A stretch of DNA of 11,138 nucleotides from Bacillota bacterium (GCA_023446675.1 JAEXPO010000427.1:1-11138), one strand, 5' to 3'. Counted from the first letter of the stretch, positions 1-7,030 are shown. Translations and numbers: made by a program. The notes: a model not told the origin generated them from the sequence alone.

Positions 1-537
1 ATTTTTTTCGACAGAGACGAAAGCTTTCAAAACAGGCTGGACCGGCATAATCCCGCGGTAAAGGAAATACGGGAGCAGATGCTGGCCATAGAACAGGAAT
101 TTATTCAGGCCAGTCCCGAGTACGAGCAAATGGTCAAGGTGAAGCTTTTAAACCTGCTGGTTCTGCTGGTGAGGCACTTCGGCAGCAAAACGGAGCCGGG
201 AGAGAGCCTCCAAGCCAAAAAAAAGGATTTGGTTCATATGAACCATGTTTACCGTTACATTGACCATCATCTGGGCGAAGAGATCCGTCTTGAGGACGCC
301 GCCGCAACTCTCTATATGCATCCGGCATATTTCTCCACGTTTTTCAAGAAATACAATGGCATTGCCTTTACAAGGTATGTTGCAATGAAACGCGTTTATC
401 GGGCAGTGGACTATCTGAAGGCAAGTGATAAATCCATATTGGAAATTGCCGGCCTGTGCGGCTTTAACAATGCGGCGCATTTTAACAAGACCTTCAAAAC
501 CATTACCGGCACGGTTCCCTCAAGCTACAGAAAATAA
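1..537 (+). CDS. AraC/XylS-family transcriptional regulator, 5'-truncated by window edge
   Basis: The reading frame is open from base 1, so the gene starts outside the window; 178 codons remain, ending at TAA 535-537. The last ~100 residues form the AraC-type DNA-binding domain with two helix-turn-helix units. The first is around 'LEDAAATLYMHPAYFSTFFKKY'-like sequence at residues ~97-118. The second follows 'SILEIAGLCGFNN' and ends in the family's typical 'HFNKTFK..TG..PSSYR' pattern. The part before it is the end of a variable effector-binding domain with a hydrophobic leucine/valine-rich helix ('LLNLLVLLV'). Family members usually activate carbohydrate genes in response to a sugar. The gene converges on the ThuA/oxidoreductase operon and could control it or an upstream transport operon; this is inference. 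Family call is secure, target unknown. Confidence 0.93.
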   Translation: MFFDRDESFQNRLDRHNPAVKEIREQMLAIEQEFIQASPEYEQMVKVKLLNLLVLLVRHFGSKTEPGESLQAKKKDLVHMNHVYRYIDHHLGEEIRLEDAAATLYMHPAYFSTFFKKYNGIAFTRYVAMKRVYRAVDYLKASDKSILEIAGLCGFNNAAHFNKTFKTITGTVPSSYRK

Positions 538-543
538 AAGGTG

Positions 544-585
544 AATAAAAGAGGCTCCTTTATTTGTGAAGGAGCCTCTTTTATT
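544..585. terminator. Bidirectional intrinsic terminator between convergent genes
   Basis: Perfect 17-bp inverted repeat, arms 544-560 and 569-585, with an 8-nt loop (561-568). The GC-rich core (GAGGCTCCTT / AAGGAGCCTC) is flanked by AAAA on the left and TTTT on the right, so the transcript of either strand ends in a U-rich tract. It sits 6 bp after the AraC stop and 90 bp after the stop of the oppositely oriented oxidoreductase, and so can serve both. Confidence 0.93.
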
Positions 586-675
586 GGTAGCCACTTGCAT
601 AAACATATCTGGCTGATGCCTCCGAGCGCCTAAATGGAAACAAGCGGCATTATGTCCTGTGATTATACTTCCGGG

Positions 676-1746
676 TTAGAGCTTAACCTCGCTTCCGGTT
701 TGTGCCGACTGATAAATGGCTGTAAGTATCTTTATCATATCCACACCCTGCTGGGGTACAAAGATGGGTGTTTCCTCACCGCGGATGCAGGCTATGAAAT
801 GACGGATGTAACGGGCGTGCTGGCCTGCCTCTGCCGTTCCCAAATTGGGCTTGATATCTGTGGTGACCCCCACGGCTTCCCCAAACAGCTTTAATTCGCT
901 GTCGGTGGAATGGTATTTTGCACCGGCCTTGGTTCCCAAGAGCTCCACATATTTATCTTCACTTTCGATATTGGAGGCCCAGCTGAATTCTATGGCGAGA
1001 CTGGCTCCGTTATCAAATTTGATAAAGCCCATGGCCAAATCCTCAACATCAAAGGTTCCCCCTGCTTTGCTTTCGCCGAACGCGGCATTGGCAGAGTCAG
1101 CTTTTGTGTCCTCATTGGCAAATTTGCAATAGGTGGAGCCTGTTACGGAAACCGGCGTGGGGCTGCCCATAAGCCAGATGGACACATCAATCATGTGAAC
1201 GCCCAGATCAATCAAGGGACCGCCGCCGGACTGAGCCTTGGTGGTGAACCAGCCGCCCTTGCCCGGAATGCCTCTGCGGCGTACCCAGCCGCATTTGGCT
1301 GCATAGATTTCACCCAGGTTTCCTTCAGCGATGTATTTTTTTAAAAATTGGATTTTTCCGTCATAGCGGTTATTGCGCATGACCATGAGCAGCTTGCCTG
1401 CTTTTTCGCTTGCCGCCTTCATTTTAAGGGCCTCTTCCACACTTACCGCATCGGGCTTTTCACAGATGACATGCTTTCCCTTCTCGAAAGCCGCAACGGC
1501 AATAATGGAATGGAGGTAGTTGGGGGTGCAGATGCTTACGGCATCCAGCTCTTCCAATTCCAAAAGCTCCCTGTAATCCTCAAAGACATGGGAAGCCTTG
1601 AAATCCTCAGCTGCCTTAACAGCTTTTTCGCGGACAATATCGCACACTGCAACAAGCTCCACTCCGGGAGTGTCGCTTAAGGTGGGAAGATGAAAGGCTC
1701 TTGCAATTCCGCCTGTACCTATAACACCAACTTTAAGTGTTTTCAT
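676..1746 (-). CDS. Gfo/Idh/MocA-family NAD(P)-dependent oxidoreductase (ThuB-like position)
   Basis: A 356-residue protein, the normal length of the family. The N-terminal Rossmann fold starts with GVIGTGGIA (residues 7-15). The EKP motif with the family's active-site lysine is at 96-98. The substrate domain has GGGPLIDLGVH (174-184), giving the canonical Asp180 and His184 pair. These enzymes oxidise or reduce a hydroxyl/keto group on sugars or cyclitols using NAD(P) in the cytoplasm. The start has an AAGGAGG site at 1754-1760, 7 bp upstream. The gene lies 21 bp downstream of the ThuA-like gene on the same strand, so the two are one operon. In rhizobia ThuA and the family member ThuB act together on trehalose-type disaccharides through 3-keto derivatives, which suggests a 3-dehydrogenase role here. 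Exact substrate unknown. Confidence 0.93.
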   Translation of the reverse strand: MKTLKVGVIGTGGIARAFHLPTLSDTPGVELVAVCDIVREKAVKAAEDFKASHVFEDYRELLELEELDAVSICTPNYLHSIIAVAAFEKGKHVICEKPDAVSVEEALKMKAASEKAGKLLMVMRNNRYDGKIQFLKKYIAEGNLGEIYAAKCGWVRRRGIPGKGGWFTTKAQSGGGPLIDLGVHMIDVSIWLMGSPTPVSVTGSTYCKFANEDTKADSANAAFGESKAGGTFDVEDLAMGFIKFDNGASLAIEFSWASNIESEDKYVELLGTKAGAKYHSTDSELKLFGEAVGVTTDIKPNLGTAEAGQHARYIRHFIACIRGEETPIFVPQQGVDMIKILTAIYQSAQTGSEVKL

Positions 1747-1767
1747 GGCAAAACCTCCTTAAGTTTA

Positions 1768-2499
1768 TTAATCCAGGGGCTCCAGGGGCTGAGTGTGGGG
1801 GCAGTCCAGCTTATCCAGCTTATTTTCAGTATAAGCCCATTCGGCGGCGTTTTTCAGAACCAGCTGTACATTTTCATCGTGAAAAGTAGGGAAGGTTTCA
1901 TGTCCAGGCTGAAAATAAAATACCTTTCCGCGGCCTCTCTGATAGGTGCAGCCGCTTCTGAAAACCTCGCCGCCCTTGAACCATCCGATAAACACCAAAT
2001 CGTCGGGCTTGGGTATATCAAAGCGCTCGCCGTAGGTTTCCTCGTGAGGGAGTTCAAAATAAGGAGGCAGCCCCTTTGCAATGGGGTGATTGGGCTCAAT
2101 CACCCACAGCCGTTCCTTATCGCCGTTTTCACGCCAGGTAAGGGTGCCGCTGGTTCCCATGAGTCTTCTGAATATTTTGGACATATGAGCTGAATGAAGA
2201 GCAACAAGGCCCATGCCCCGAAGCACTCTTTCATAAACCCTCTCCACAATTGCGTCGCTGACCTTGTGATGAGCCATATGTCCCCACCAGAAAAGCACGT
2301 CGGTATTGTCCAAAACTTCTTCGGTAAGACCGTGCTCCGGATCCTCCAATACCGCGCATTTAGCCTCTATACCCTCAACCCGGTTTAAATAATCCGCAAT
2401 GGCACCATGTATGCCCTTGGGATAAATTTGCGCTACCTCCGCATGGGTTTTTTCATGCTGGAATTCATTCCAAACGGTTACTTTAATCGTTTTCCCCAT
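1768..2499 (-). CDS. ThuA-like (trehalose utilisation family) protein
   Basis: A 243-residue protein of the ThuA-like fold, which resembles class I glutamine amidotransferases but lacks their catalytic Cys triad. Visible family signatures are WWGHxAH (71-77), GLVALHSAH (97-105), an acidic/His patch PHEETYGE (151-158) and a C-terminal [11 protein letters not shown] (195-205) before the last helix. An ATG at 2505 is also in frame, but GGAGG (2507-2511) is only 1 nt from it and 7 nt from the ATG at 2499, so 2499 is the better start. ThuA proteins work beside Gfo/Idh/MocA dehydrogenases in disaccharide catabolism via 3-keto sugars; the biochemical step is not settled. First gene of the minus-strand operon, divergent from the PAS/isomerase genes. 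Family sure, substrate not. Confidence 0.9.
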   Translation of the reverse strand: MGKTIKVTVWNEFQHEKTHAEVAQIYPKGIHGAIADYLNRVEGIEAKCAVLEDPEHGLTEEVLDNTDVLFWWGHMAHHKVSDAIVERVYERVLRGMGLVALHSAHMSKIFRRLMGTSGTLTWRENGDKERLWVIEPNHPIAKGLPPYFELPHEETYGERFDIPKPDDLVFIGWFKGGEVFRSGCTYQRGRGKVFYFQPGHETFPTFHDENVQLVLKNAAEWAYTENKLDKLDCPHTQPLEPLD

Positions 2500-2639
2500 T
2501 TTCATTCCTCCGTAATACTTTATCGCCTTTGAATAGCTTGCAATTTTTCTACTGCCCCTATTCGGCCAGGATGATTTACACGCTAATTATAATATGTAAG
2601 TACGGGCTAATCTTCAATTTTTTAAAGGAAAAGTTCAAC

Positions 2640-2668
2640 TATATAAAGCATCTTTCATTTACAGACAA
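2640..2668 (-). promoter_or_regulatory. Candidate sigma-A promoter of the ThuA-like operon
   Basis: Read on the minus strand: TTGTCT (2668-2663), 17-nt spacer, TATATA (2645-2640), each 4 of 6 to consensus. It would give a leader of about 130 nt to the start at 2499. It is moderate at best; the TATAAT at 2591-2586 is an alternative -10. Confidence 0.35.
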
Positions 2669-2705
2669 TTGCCGGGCGTGCAGCGTTTTTTCTTGAGGCG
2701 CTTTT

Positions 2706-2728
2706 CGTGTACGCTTACAGTCTGTAAG
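2706..2728. promoter_or_regulatory. Candidate operator: cre-like site overlapping a CTTACAG/CTGTAAG palindrome
   Basis: CTTACAG (2714-2720), one central base, CTGTAAG (2722-2728) is a perfect 7-bp-arm palindrome. Overlapping it, the minus strand of 2706-2719 reads TGTAAGCGTACACG, which fits the CcpA cre consensus TGWAARCGYTWNCA at the first nine positions and misses three later ones. The position between the two divergent promoter candidates suits a shared regulator. Binding protein unknown. Confidence 0.35.
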
Positions 2729-2761
2729 ACGTTAGGGTTTTTTGAGGGTATGGCTTGATTC

Positions 2762-2780
2762 CAGAGTATTCCAAACTCTG
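2762..2780. promoter_or_regulatory. Dyad adjoining the -35 box of the plus-strand promoter
   Basis: CAGAGT (2762-2767), 7-nt centre, ACTCTG (2775-2780); perfect 6-bp arms, ending 1 bp before the -35 hexamer at 2782. That is the place for a class II activator or an interfering repressor. Short arms, so chance is possible. Confidence 0.35.
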
Positions 2781-2781
2781 C

Positions 2782-2810
2782 TTGACGCTTTAATTGAGAT
2801 GTTATAGGAT
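2782..2810 (+). promoter_or_regulatory. Sigma-A promoter of the PAS gene (and probably the downstream sugar genes)
   Basis: TTGACG (2782-2787, 5 of 6), 17-nt spacer, TAGGAT (2805-2810, 4 of 6). Predicted transcript start about 2817, five bases before a stable leader hairpin, leaving a leader of about 109 nt before the ATG at 2926. Confidence 0.55.
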
Positions 2811-2821
2811 TGGATTAGCCT

Positions 2822-2890
2822 GTAGAGGTCGTTGTCGCAGGACAGCGACCTTTACTGCTGTAAAGAACCAAAAAGCAGAATAGTTCTTTA
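2822..2890 (+). ncRNA. Structured 5' leader: two hairpins with a possible pseudoknot
   Basis: Hairpin 1 pairs 2822-2836 with 2841-2855: 15 bp including two G-U pairs, loop GCAG. Hairpin 2 pairs TAAAGAAC (2861-2868) with GTTCTTTA (2883-2890). AGCAG (2874-2878) in its loop is complementary to CTGCT (2855-2859) just upstream, which would make an H-type pseudoknot. There is no T-run after either stem, so they are not terminators. The leader could protect the mRNA 5' end or be a regulatory RNA. It does not match a riboswitch class that I recognise. Confidence 0.4.
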
Positions 2891-2925
2891 TTAGTAATGT
2901 CTCACAAGATCCAAGGGGAGCGTCT

Positions 2926-3816
2926 ATGAGAAAAGGAATAAACGGAAGCCAAAGCAAAAGTGACGACAGCTGTGAAAGCGAAGAAGAAAAGCTTAACCGT
3001 GACAAACCGGATCTGGAAACGCGTAAATTTTATAAAAGGCTGTTAAGTGATAATTCTGATATTAAGCTTCTAATTAATCCCGAAACCTTTTCTATTGAGG
3101 ACTGCAACAAGGAGGCCTGCCGATTTTACGGCCACTCCTATCGAAAAATGCGCTCTATGCAAATCAGTGATTTAAATATTTTACCCCCTGAGGCTATCAT
3201 TGAGGAAATGCAAGCCGCTGTTACAGAAAAAAAGAACTATTTCTATTTCAGCCATCGCCTGTCCTCTGGTGAAATCAGGGAGGTTGAGGTTAACAGCGCC
3301 TCTATCTTATTAAAAAACAAAATGCTGCTCTTTTCTATTATTAAAGATGTCACCGCTGCGAAAGACTTTTCTGCCAGGGGGGGAGCGGTTTTGCCCGAGC
3401 TGCACCCAAGCATGCCCGAAAGGGAATCGGAAATTAAAACAGATACATATCCTCCAATCTCAGTACAACAGAAAAGTGTCCTGGAGGATGAGCCTTTTGA
3501 TATGGATAATCTTATTAATGAAGTAGAGCGCCTGGGAGCGGGCTTTATGGCTAATAAGGGCTTAACCTTCAAGGTTCGGCGAGATCGTAAAATTCCTTCC
3601 TGGGTGGTGGGAAACCGGCAAAAAACCTTCTCGCAGCTCTACCGTATGGTGGAGCAGGTGGCTTCGTTTACCGAAAGAAGAGGAATGATACTGGGAATGA
3701 CTCTTCAGAATGCGGAGGAGGGAAAGATGAGGGTGCGTTTCGCCCTTTCCAATGACGATTCCGGAGCAGTAAGCGGCCGCTTTATTCTTCTTATAAACTT
3801 TAGTACCATCGACTGA
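2926..3816 (+). CDS. PAS-domain protein with degenerate histidine-kinase-like C-terminus
   Basis: A 296-residue soluble protein with no membrane segment. After a charged N-terminus, residues ~33-145 form a PAS domain ('DCNKEACRFYGHSYRKM', 'FSHRLSSGEIREVEVN', 'LFSIIKDVTAAK'), followed by a ~40-residue linker. Residues ~190-282 run parallel to the stretch that links the dimerisation and ATPase domains of sensor kinases: 'FDMDNLINEV', 'KGLTFKV', 'KIPSWVVGNRQ', then 'QLYRMVEQVASFT' where kinases have a NLLxNAIKFT N-box, and 'SNDDSGAV' where they have DTGxGI. There is no H-box, the N-box asparagine is lost, and the protein ends before the ATP lid, so catalysis is unlikely. AAGGGGAG at 2913-2920 sets the start. 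It lies first in the plus-strand set, 160 bp before the isomerase gene with no terminator between, so it may be a ligand sensor for these genes; that is inference. Confidence 0.75.
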   Translation: MRKGINGSQSKSDDSCESEEEKLNRDKPDLETRKFYKRLLSDNSDIKLLINPETFSIEDCNKEACRFYGHSYRKMRSMQISDLNILPPEAIIEEMQAAVTEKKNYFYFSHRLSSGEIREVEVNSASILLKNKMLLFSIIKDVTAAKDFSARGGAVLPELHPSMPERESEIKTDTYPPISVQQKSVLEDEPFDMDNLINEVERLGAGFMANKGLTFKVRRDRKIPSWVVGNRQKTFSQLYRMVEQVASFTERRGMILGMTLQNAEEGKMRVRFALSNDDSGAVSGRFILLINFSTID

Positions 3817-3976
3817 GTGGAGAAGGATACCGGCCGGATATGTTGGGTCCTGTAGTATAAGTTGTTTGAGAACAATATATGCAATAATTTGAGCAAAATC
3901 CGCCATGAATATGGCCTACTTATGAAATACAATGGCAATGAACAGCAATCCCAATGTTGTAGTTGGAGGATAAATA

Positions 3977-4825
3977 ATGAGTCATTTTGTTCTAAGTGGG
4001 TTCGGCGACGAAATTGCAGAATCCCTTAATACCCAAATGGATGTGATGGAGAAGCTGGGTATTCGGTACATTGAAATGCGCGGAGTTAACGGCCGCCCTC
4101 TTGTTCAGCATACCCTGGAGGAAGTGAAGGCCATAAAGTCGATATTGGATCAACACGGCTTCAAAATATCCTGTTTGGGTTCTCCTGTTGGAAAAATCAA
4201 AATTACAGATCCTTTTGAGCCCCATCTGGAATTATTCCAACATACTCTGAAAATTGCTAAAATTCTTGAAACTAAGTACATTCGAGTGTTCAGCTTTTTT
4301 ATTCCCAAGGGTGAAAAGCCTGAGGATTACCGCCAAGAGGTGCTGAAAAGATGGCTCAAGCTGGTTGAACTGGCCAGGGGAACAGGTATCACCCTGCTTC
4401 ATGAGAACGAGAAGGACATTTATGGTGATACGCCTGAAAGATGTCTTGAGCTTTTAAAAGCCGCTGAACAGGAGCAGGTAAGAGCGATTTTCGATCCTGC
4501 AAATTTTGTTCAGTGTGATGTGGAAACCTATCCCCACGCCTTTGAGCTTTTAAAGGATTATGTTGCTTATATGCATATAAAGGATGCCATGAAATCGGAT
4601 CACCGCGTTGTGCCGGCAGGCCAGGGTGACGGAAAGGTTTCCGAGATTTTAAAAGAGCTTGATCAAAGGGGCTTTGAAGGTTTTCTTTCCCTGGAACCCC
4701 ATCTGGGCGATTTTAAGGGGTTTGCGGAGCTGGAAGAGGTCAAGGACGCTGAAAAGCTTCCCGAAGGCGGCCCCAGAACCTTTGCCCTTGCCGTGGACAG
4801 CCTGAGAAAAATCCTACCCCGGTAA
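3977..4825 (+). CDS. Sugar phosphate isomerase/epimerase-like TIM-barrel protein
   Basis: A 282-residue protein of the xylose-isomerase-like (AP endonuclease 2) TIM-barrel family, of usual length. The expected metal ligands are visible at strand ends: Glu143 in 'LLHENE', Asp173 in 'IFDPANF', His200 in 'MHIKD' and Glu240 in 'SLEPH'. 'PAGQGDG' (213-219) is the common loop before the last strand. Such enzymes isomerise, epimerise or eliminate at carbons next to a sugar carbonyl with a divalent metal. E. coli YcjR, in this fold, epimerises 3-keto-glucosides at C4 beside two sugar dehydrogenases, a fair model for this context. GGAGG (3965-3969) lies 7 nt before the ATG. The oxidoreductase gene follows after 64 bp without a terminator, so they are likely cotranscribed. 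Fold sure; reaction and substrate not. Confidence 0.9.
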   Translation: MSHFVLSGFGDEIAESLNTQMDVMEKLGIRYIEMRGVNGRPLVQHTLEEVKAIKSILDQHGFKISCLGSPVGKIKITDPFEPHLELFQHTLKIAKILETKYIRVFSFFIPKGEKPEDYRQEVLKRWLKLVELARGTGITLLHENEKDIYGDTPERCLELLKAAEQEQVRAIFDPANFVQCDVETYPHAFELLKDYVAYMHIKDAMKSDHRVVPAGQGDGKVSEILKELDQRGFEGFLSLEPHLGDFKGFAELEEVKDAEKLPEGGPRTFALAVDSLRKILPR

Positions 4826-4889
4826 TGCCGGACGCTTATGGTTAATCATAAATTCGAAGAAATTTGAGAGTAATGTAAGGAGAATGAGA

Positions 4890-6011
4890 ATGGAAAAGGT
4901 GAGAATCGGTATTGTCGGTATAGGCAATATGGGAAAAAGCCACGCCGCCAACATTTTTGAAGGCAAAGTAAAAAACGGCGTTCTTACAGCAGTCTGTGAC
5001 AATGATCCGGCTAAGCTCAAGTGGGCGGAGGAGCAGTTCGGAGATAAGGTCAAGCGTTTTGACGCCATAGACGCGCTGCTTGATTCAGGCCTTGTCGACG
5101 GCGTGATTATCGCAGTTCCCCATTATGATCATCCCACATTTGCCATTAAGGCTTTCGGCAAAGGCCTCCATGTTCTGTGTGAAAAGCCTGCCGGTGTTTA
5201 TACGCGTCAGGTTCGCGAAATGAATGAAGTGGCTGAAAAAAGCGGCAAGGTATTCAGCATGATGTACAATCAGCGTACCAACCCTCTTTATCAAAAGCTT
5301 AAGGATCTTGTGGAAAGCGGCGAGCTGGGTGAAATTACCCGCACCAACTGGATAATCACCAATTGGTACCGCTCCCAGTCTTACTATAATTCCGGCGGAT
5401 GGCGCGCAACCTGGGACGGGGAAGGCGGAGGCGTGCTTCTGAATCAGGATCCCCACCAGCTTGATCTCTGGCAGTGGACCTGCGGCATGCCTGTGAGAGT
5501 ACGTGCCTTCTGCGGCTTTGGAAAGTATCATAATATTGAGGTTGAGGATGATGTAACCGCCTATGTGGAGTATGAAAACGGCGCAACCGGCGTATTCATT
5601 ACCTCTACCGGCAATGCGCCCGGAACCAACCGTTTTGAAGTAACCGGCGACAGGGGCAAGATTGTCATTGAGGACGGAAGCCTTAAATTCTGGAGAACCC
5701 GGGAATCCGTTAAAAAAGCTATCTATGAAAGCACCGAAGGCTTCAGGCCGCCGGAATGCTGGACCTGCGACGTACCTATCACCGGTGTGGAAACCTCACA
5801 TCCCGGTATCATGGCCAACTGGGTAGACGCCATTCTCAACGGAGCACGTCTGCTGGCTCCGGGCGTGGAAGGCATCCGCGGTTTGCAGATTTCCAATGCC
5901 ATTCACCTGTCAGCCTGGACAGACAACTGGGTGAATATTCCCGTGGATGAGGATCTGTTCTATGATAAGCTTATGGAAAGGGTTAATGCCAGCAAGAGTA
6001 AAAAGAGGTAA
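4890..6011 (+). CDS. Gfo/Idh/MocA-family oxidoreductase (Asn-variant active site)
   Basis: A 373-residue protein. Rossmann motif GIVGIGNMG at residues 7-15; EKP at 98-100 supplies the active-site Lys. The next motif is GGGVLLNQDPH (179-189): His189 is kept but the usual Asp is Asn185. The segment before it is rich in Trp/Tyr ('NWIITNWYRSQSYY'), suggesting a sugar-stacking pocket. An in-frame ATG at 4884 lies only 1 nt after AAGGAG, while ATG 4890 has 7-nt spacing from GGAG (4879-4882), so 4890 is chosen. It likely transfers hydride to or from a sugar-type alcohol or ketone with NAD(P). It sits between the TIM-barrel gene and a second oxidoreductase that starts 5 bp after its stop, a tight operon. 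Substrate unknown. Confidence 0.92.
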   Translation: MEKVRIGIVGIGNMGKSHAANIFEGKVKNGVLTAVCDNDPAKLKWAEEQFGDKVKRFDAIDALLDSGLVDGVIIAVPHYDHPTFAIKAFGKGLHVLCEKPAGVYTRQVREMNEVAEKSGKVFSMMYNQRTNPLYQKLKDLVESGELGEITRTNWIITNWYRSQSYYNSGGWRATWDGEGGGVLLNQDPHQLDLWQWTCGMPVRVRAFCGFGKYHNIEVEDDVTAYVEYENGATGVFITSTGNAPGTNRFEVTGDRGKIVIEDGSLKFWRTRESVKKAIYESTEGFRPPECWTCDVPITGVETSHPGIMANWVDAILNGARLLAPGVEGIRGLQISNAIHLSAWTDNWVNIPVDEDLFYDKLMERVNASKSKKR

Positions 6012-6016
6012 GGACA

Positions 6017-7030
6017 ATGAAAAAGCTTAGAGCTGCCATTGTAGGCTGCGGATCAATTTATCCCCTTCATGCCGCAGGGCTTGAGGATTGCGACTATGGG
6101 GAACTGGCTGCCGTGGTGGATTGCGATGTATCCCGCGCCATAGAGGCCGCTTCCAAACATGGATGCAGGTACTACGAGGATTTTGATGAAATGCTGGCGG
6201 CACCGGATATTGATGTTGTGCATTTATGCACCCCACATTACCTTCACGGTCCCATGGCGGTGAAGGCTCTGGAAAAAGGCCGGCATGTCCTTTCGGAAAA
6301 GCCCATGGCTATGTCCACTGAGGAAGGGGAGCAAATGATCAAAGCGTCCCGAAGCACGGGCAAGCAGCTGGGTGTGTGCTTCCAAAACCGGTATAATCAG
6401 GCTTCCCTGCGCATAAAAGAGCTTTTGGACCAGGGAGATCTGGGACGGGTTAAGGGCGGTAAGGCCCTGGTAACCTGGAACCGGGGAGCCGGATACTATG
6501 CATCGGCAGCATGGCGTGGCACCTGGAAGGAAGAGGGCGGCGGGGTTCTGGTCAATCAGGCCATACATACCCTGGATCTGCTGCAATGGTTTTTAGGTCC
6601 TGCAGACAAGCTGAAGGCCCATGTAAGCACTAATTTTCTGGAAGGCATCATTGAGGTAGAGGATACGGTGGATGCCGCCATTTGCTTCAAAAGCGGTGCT
6701 CATGCCTTGTTTTACGCCACCAACGGCTATGTTTCGGACAGTCCGGTAGAAATTGAAATTGTATGCGAAAAAGCCCTCCTGAAAATGCAGGGGGATTGTC
6801 TGAAGGTAACCTACACCGACGGCAGGGTGGAGGAGGTTTCGGAAAACGACGTACGAACCGGTAAGAAAGCCTATTGGGGTACAGGTCACAAAAAATACAT
6901 AGCCGATTTTTACGAAAAGCTTTTTAAAGGCGAGCCAGTAGCTGTTGACGGTCAGGAAGCCATTGCTGTTATAAAGCTCATTGACGGCATATATAAATCC
7001 TCCAGACAGGGAGCATTTGTAACGCTTTAG
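6017..7030 (+). CDS. Gfo/Idh/MocA-family oxidoreductase (second Asn-variant, last gene of operon)
   Basis: A 337-residue protein. N-terminal nucleotide-binding motif AIVGCGSIY (7-15), EKP at 94-96, and GGGVLVNQAIH (174-184) with His184 but Asn180 in place of the usual Asp, as in the preceding gene. The two therefore belong to the same broad subgroup, distinct from the oxidoreductase at 676-1746. The gap to the upstream stop is 5 bp; GAGG (6005-6008) and AAGGA (6010-6014) lie over the upstream stop codon, so translation is probably coupled. Two adjacent dehydrogenases after an epimerase fold fit a model in which one oxidises and one reduces the sugar around the middle step, as YcjS and YcjQ do for YcjR in E. 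coli; that assignment is inference. Followed by a strong terminator. Confidence 0.92.
   Translation: MKKLRAAIVGCGSIYPLHAAGLEDCDYGELAAVVDCDVSRAIEAASKHGCRYYEDFDEMLAAPDIDVVHLCTPHYLHGPMAVKALEKGRHVLSEKPMAMSTEEGEQMIKASRSTGKQLGVCFQNRYNQASLRIKELLDQGDLGRVKGGKALVTWNRGAGYYASAAWRGTWKEEGGGVLVNQAIHTLDLLQWFLGPADKLKAHVSTNFLEGIIEVEDTVDAAICFKSGAHALFYATNGYVSDSPVEIEIVCEKALLKMQGDCLKVTYTDGRVEEVSENDVRTGKKAYWGTGHKKYIADFYEKLFKGEPVAVDGQEAIAVIKLIDGIYKSSRQGAFVTL

Larger units (their letters stand above)
2500..2925. promoter_or_regulatory. Divergent control region between two sugar operons
   Basis: This 426-bp stretch holds no credible gene. It separates the minus-strand ThuA operon from the plus-strand PAS/isomerase genes. 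It contains a candidate promoter on each strand, a cre-like site and palindrome midway between them, a dyad touching the plus-strand -35 box and a folded 5' leader. These are listed separately. A further AT-rich TATAAT on the minus strand (2586-2591) has no good -35 partner, as might be expected for an activator-dependent promoter. Confidence 0.6.

Noticed and set aside
1690..2193. 167-codon plus-strand frame opposite the ThuA-like gene
   Set aside because: It lies antisense to a clear ThuA coding frame, shows no family motif and has no ribosome-binding site. The same holds for the plus-strand frames at 845-1132, 910-1344 and 1348-1680 opposite the oxidoreductase.
3817..3976. 160-bp gap between the PAS and isomerase genes, possible separate promoter (TTGTTT 3862-3867, TAATTT 3885-3890) and short dyads TTGTT/AACAA and GCCAT/ATGGC
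   Set aside because: The boxes match consensus at only 3 of 6 each and the dyads are 5 bp. There is no terminator either, so read-through from the upstream promoter is the simpler view.
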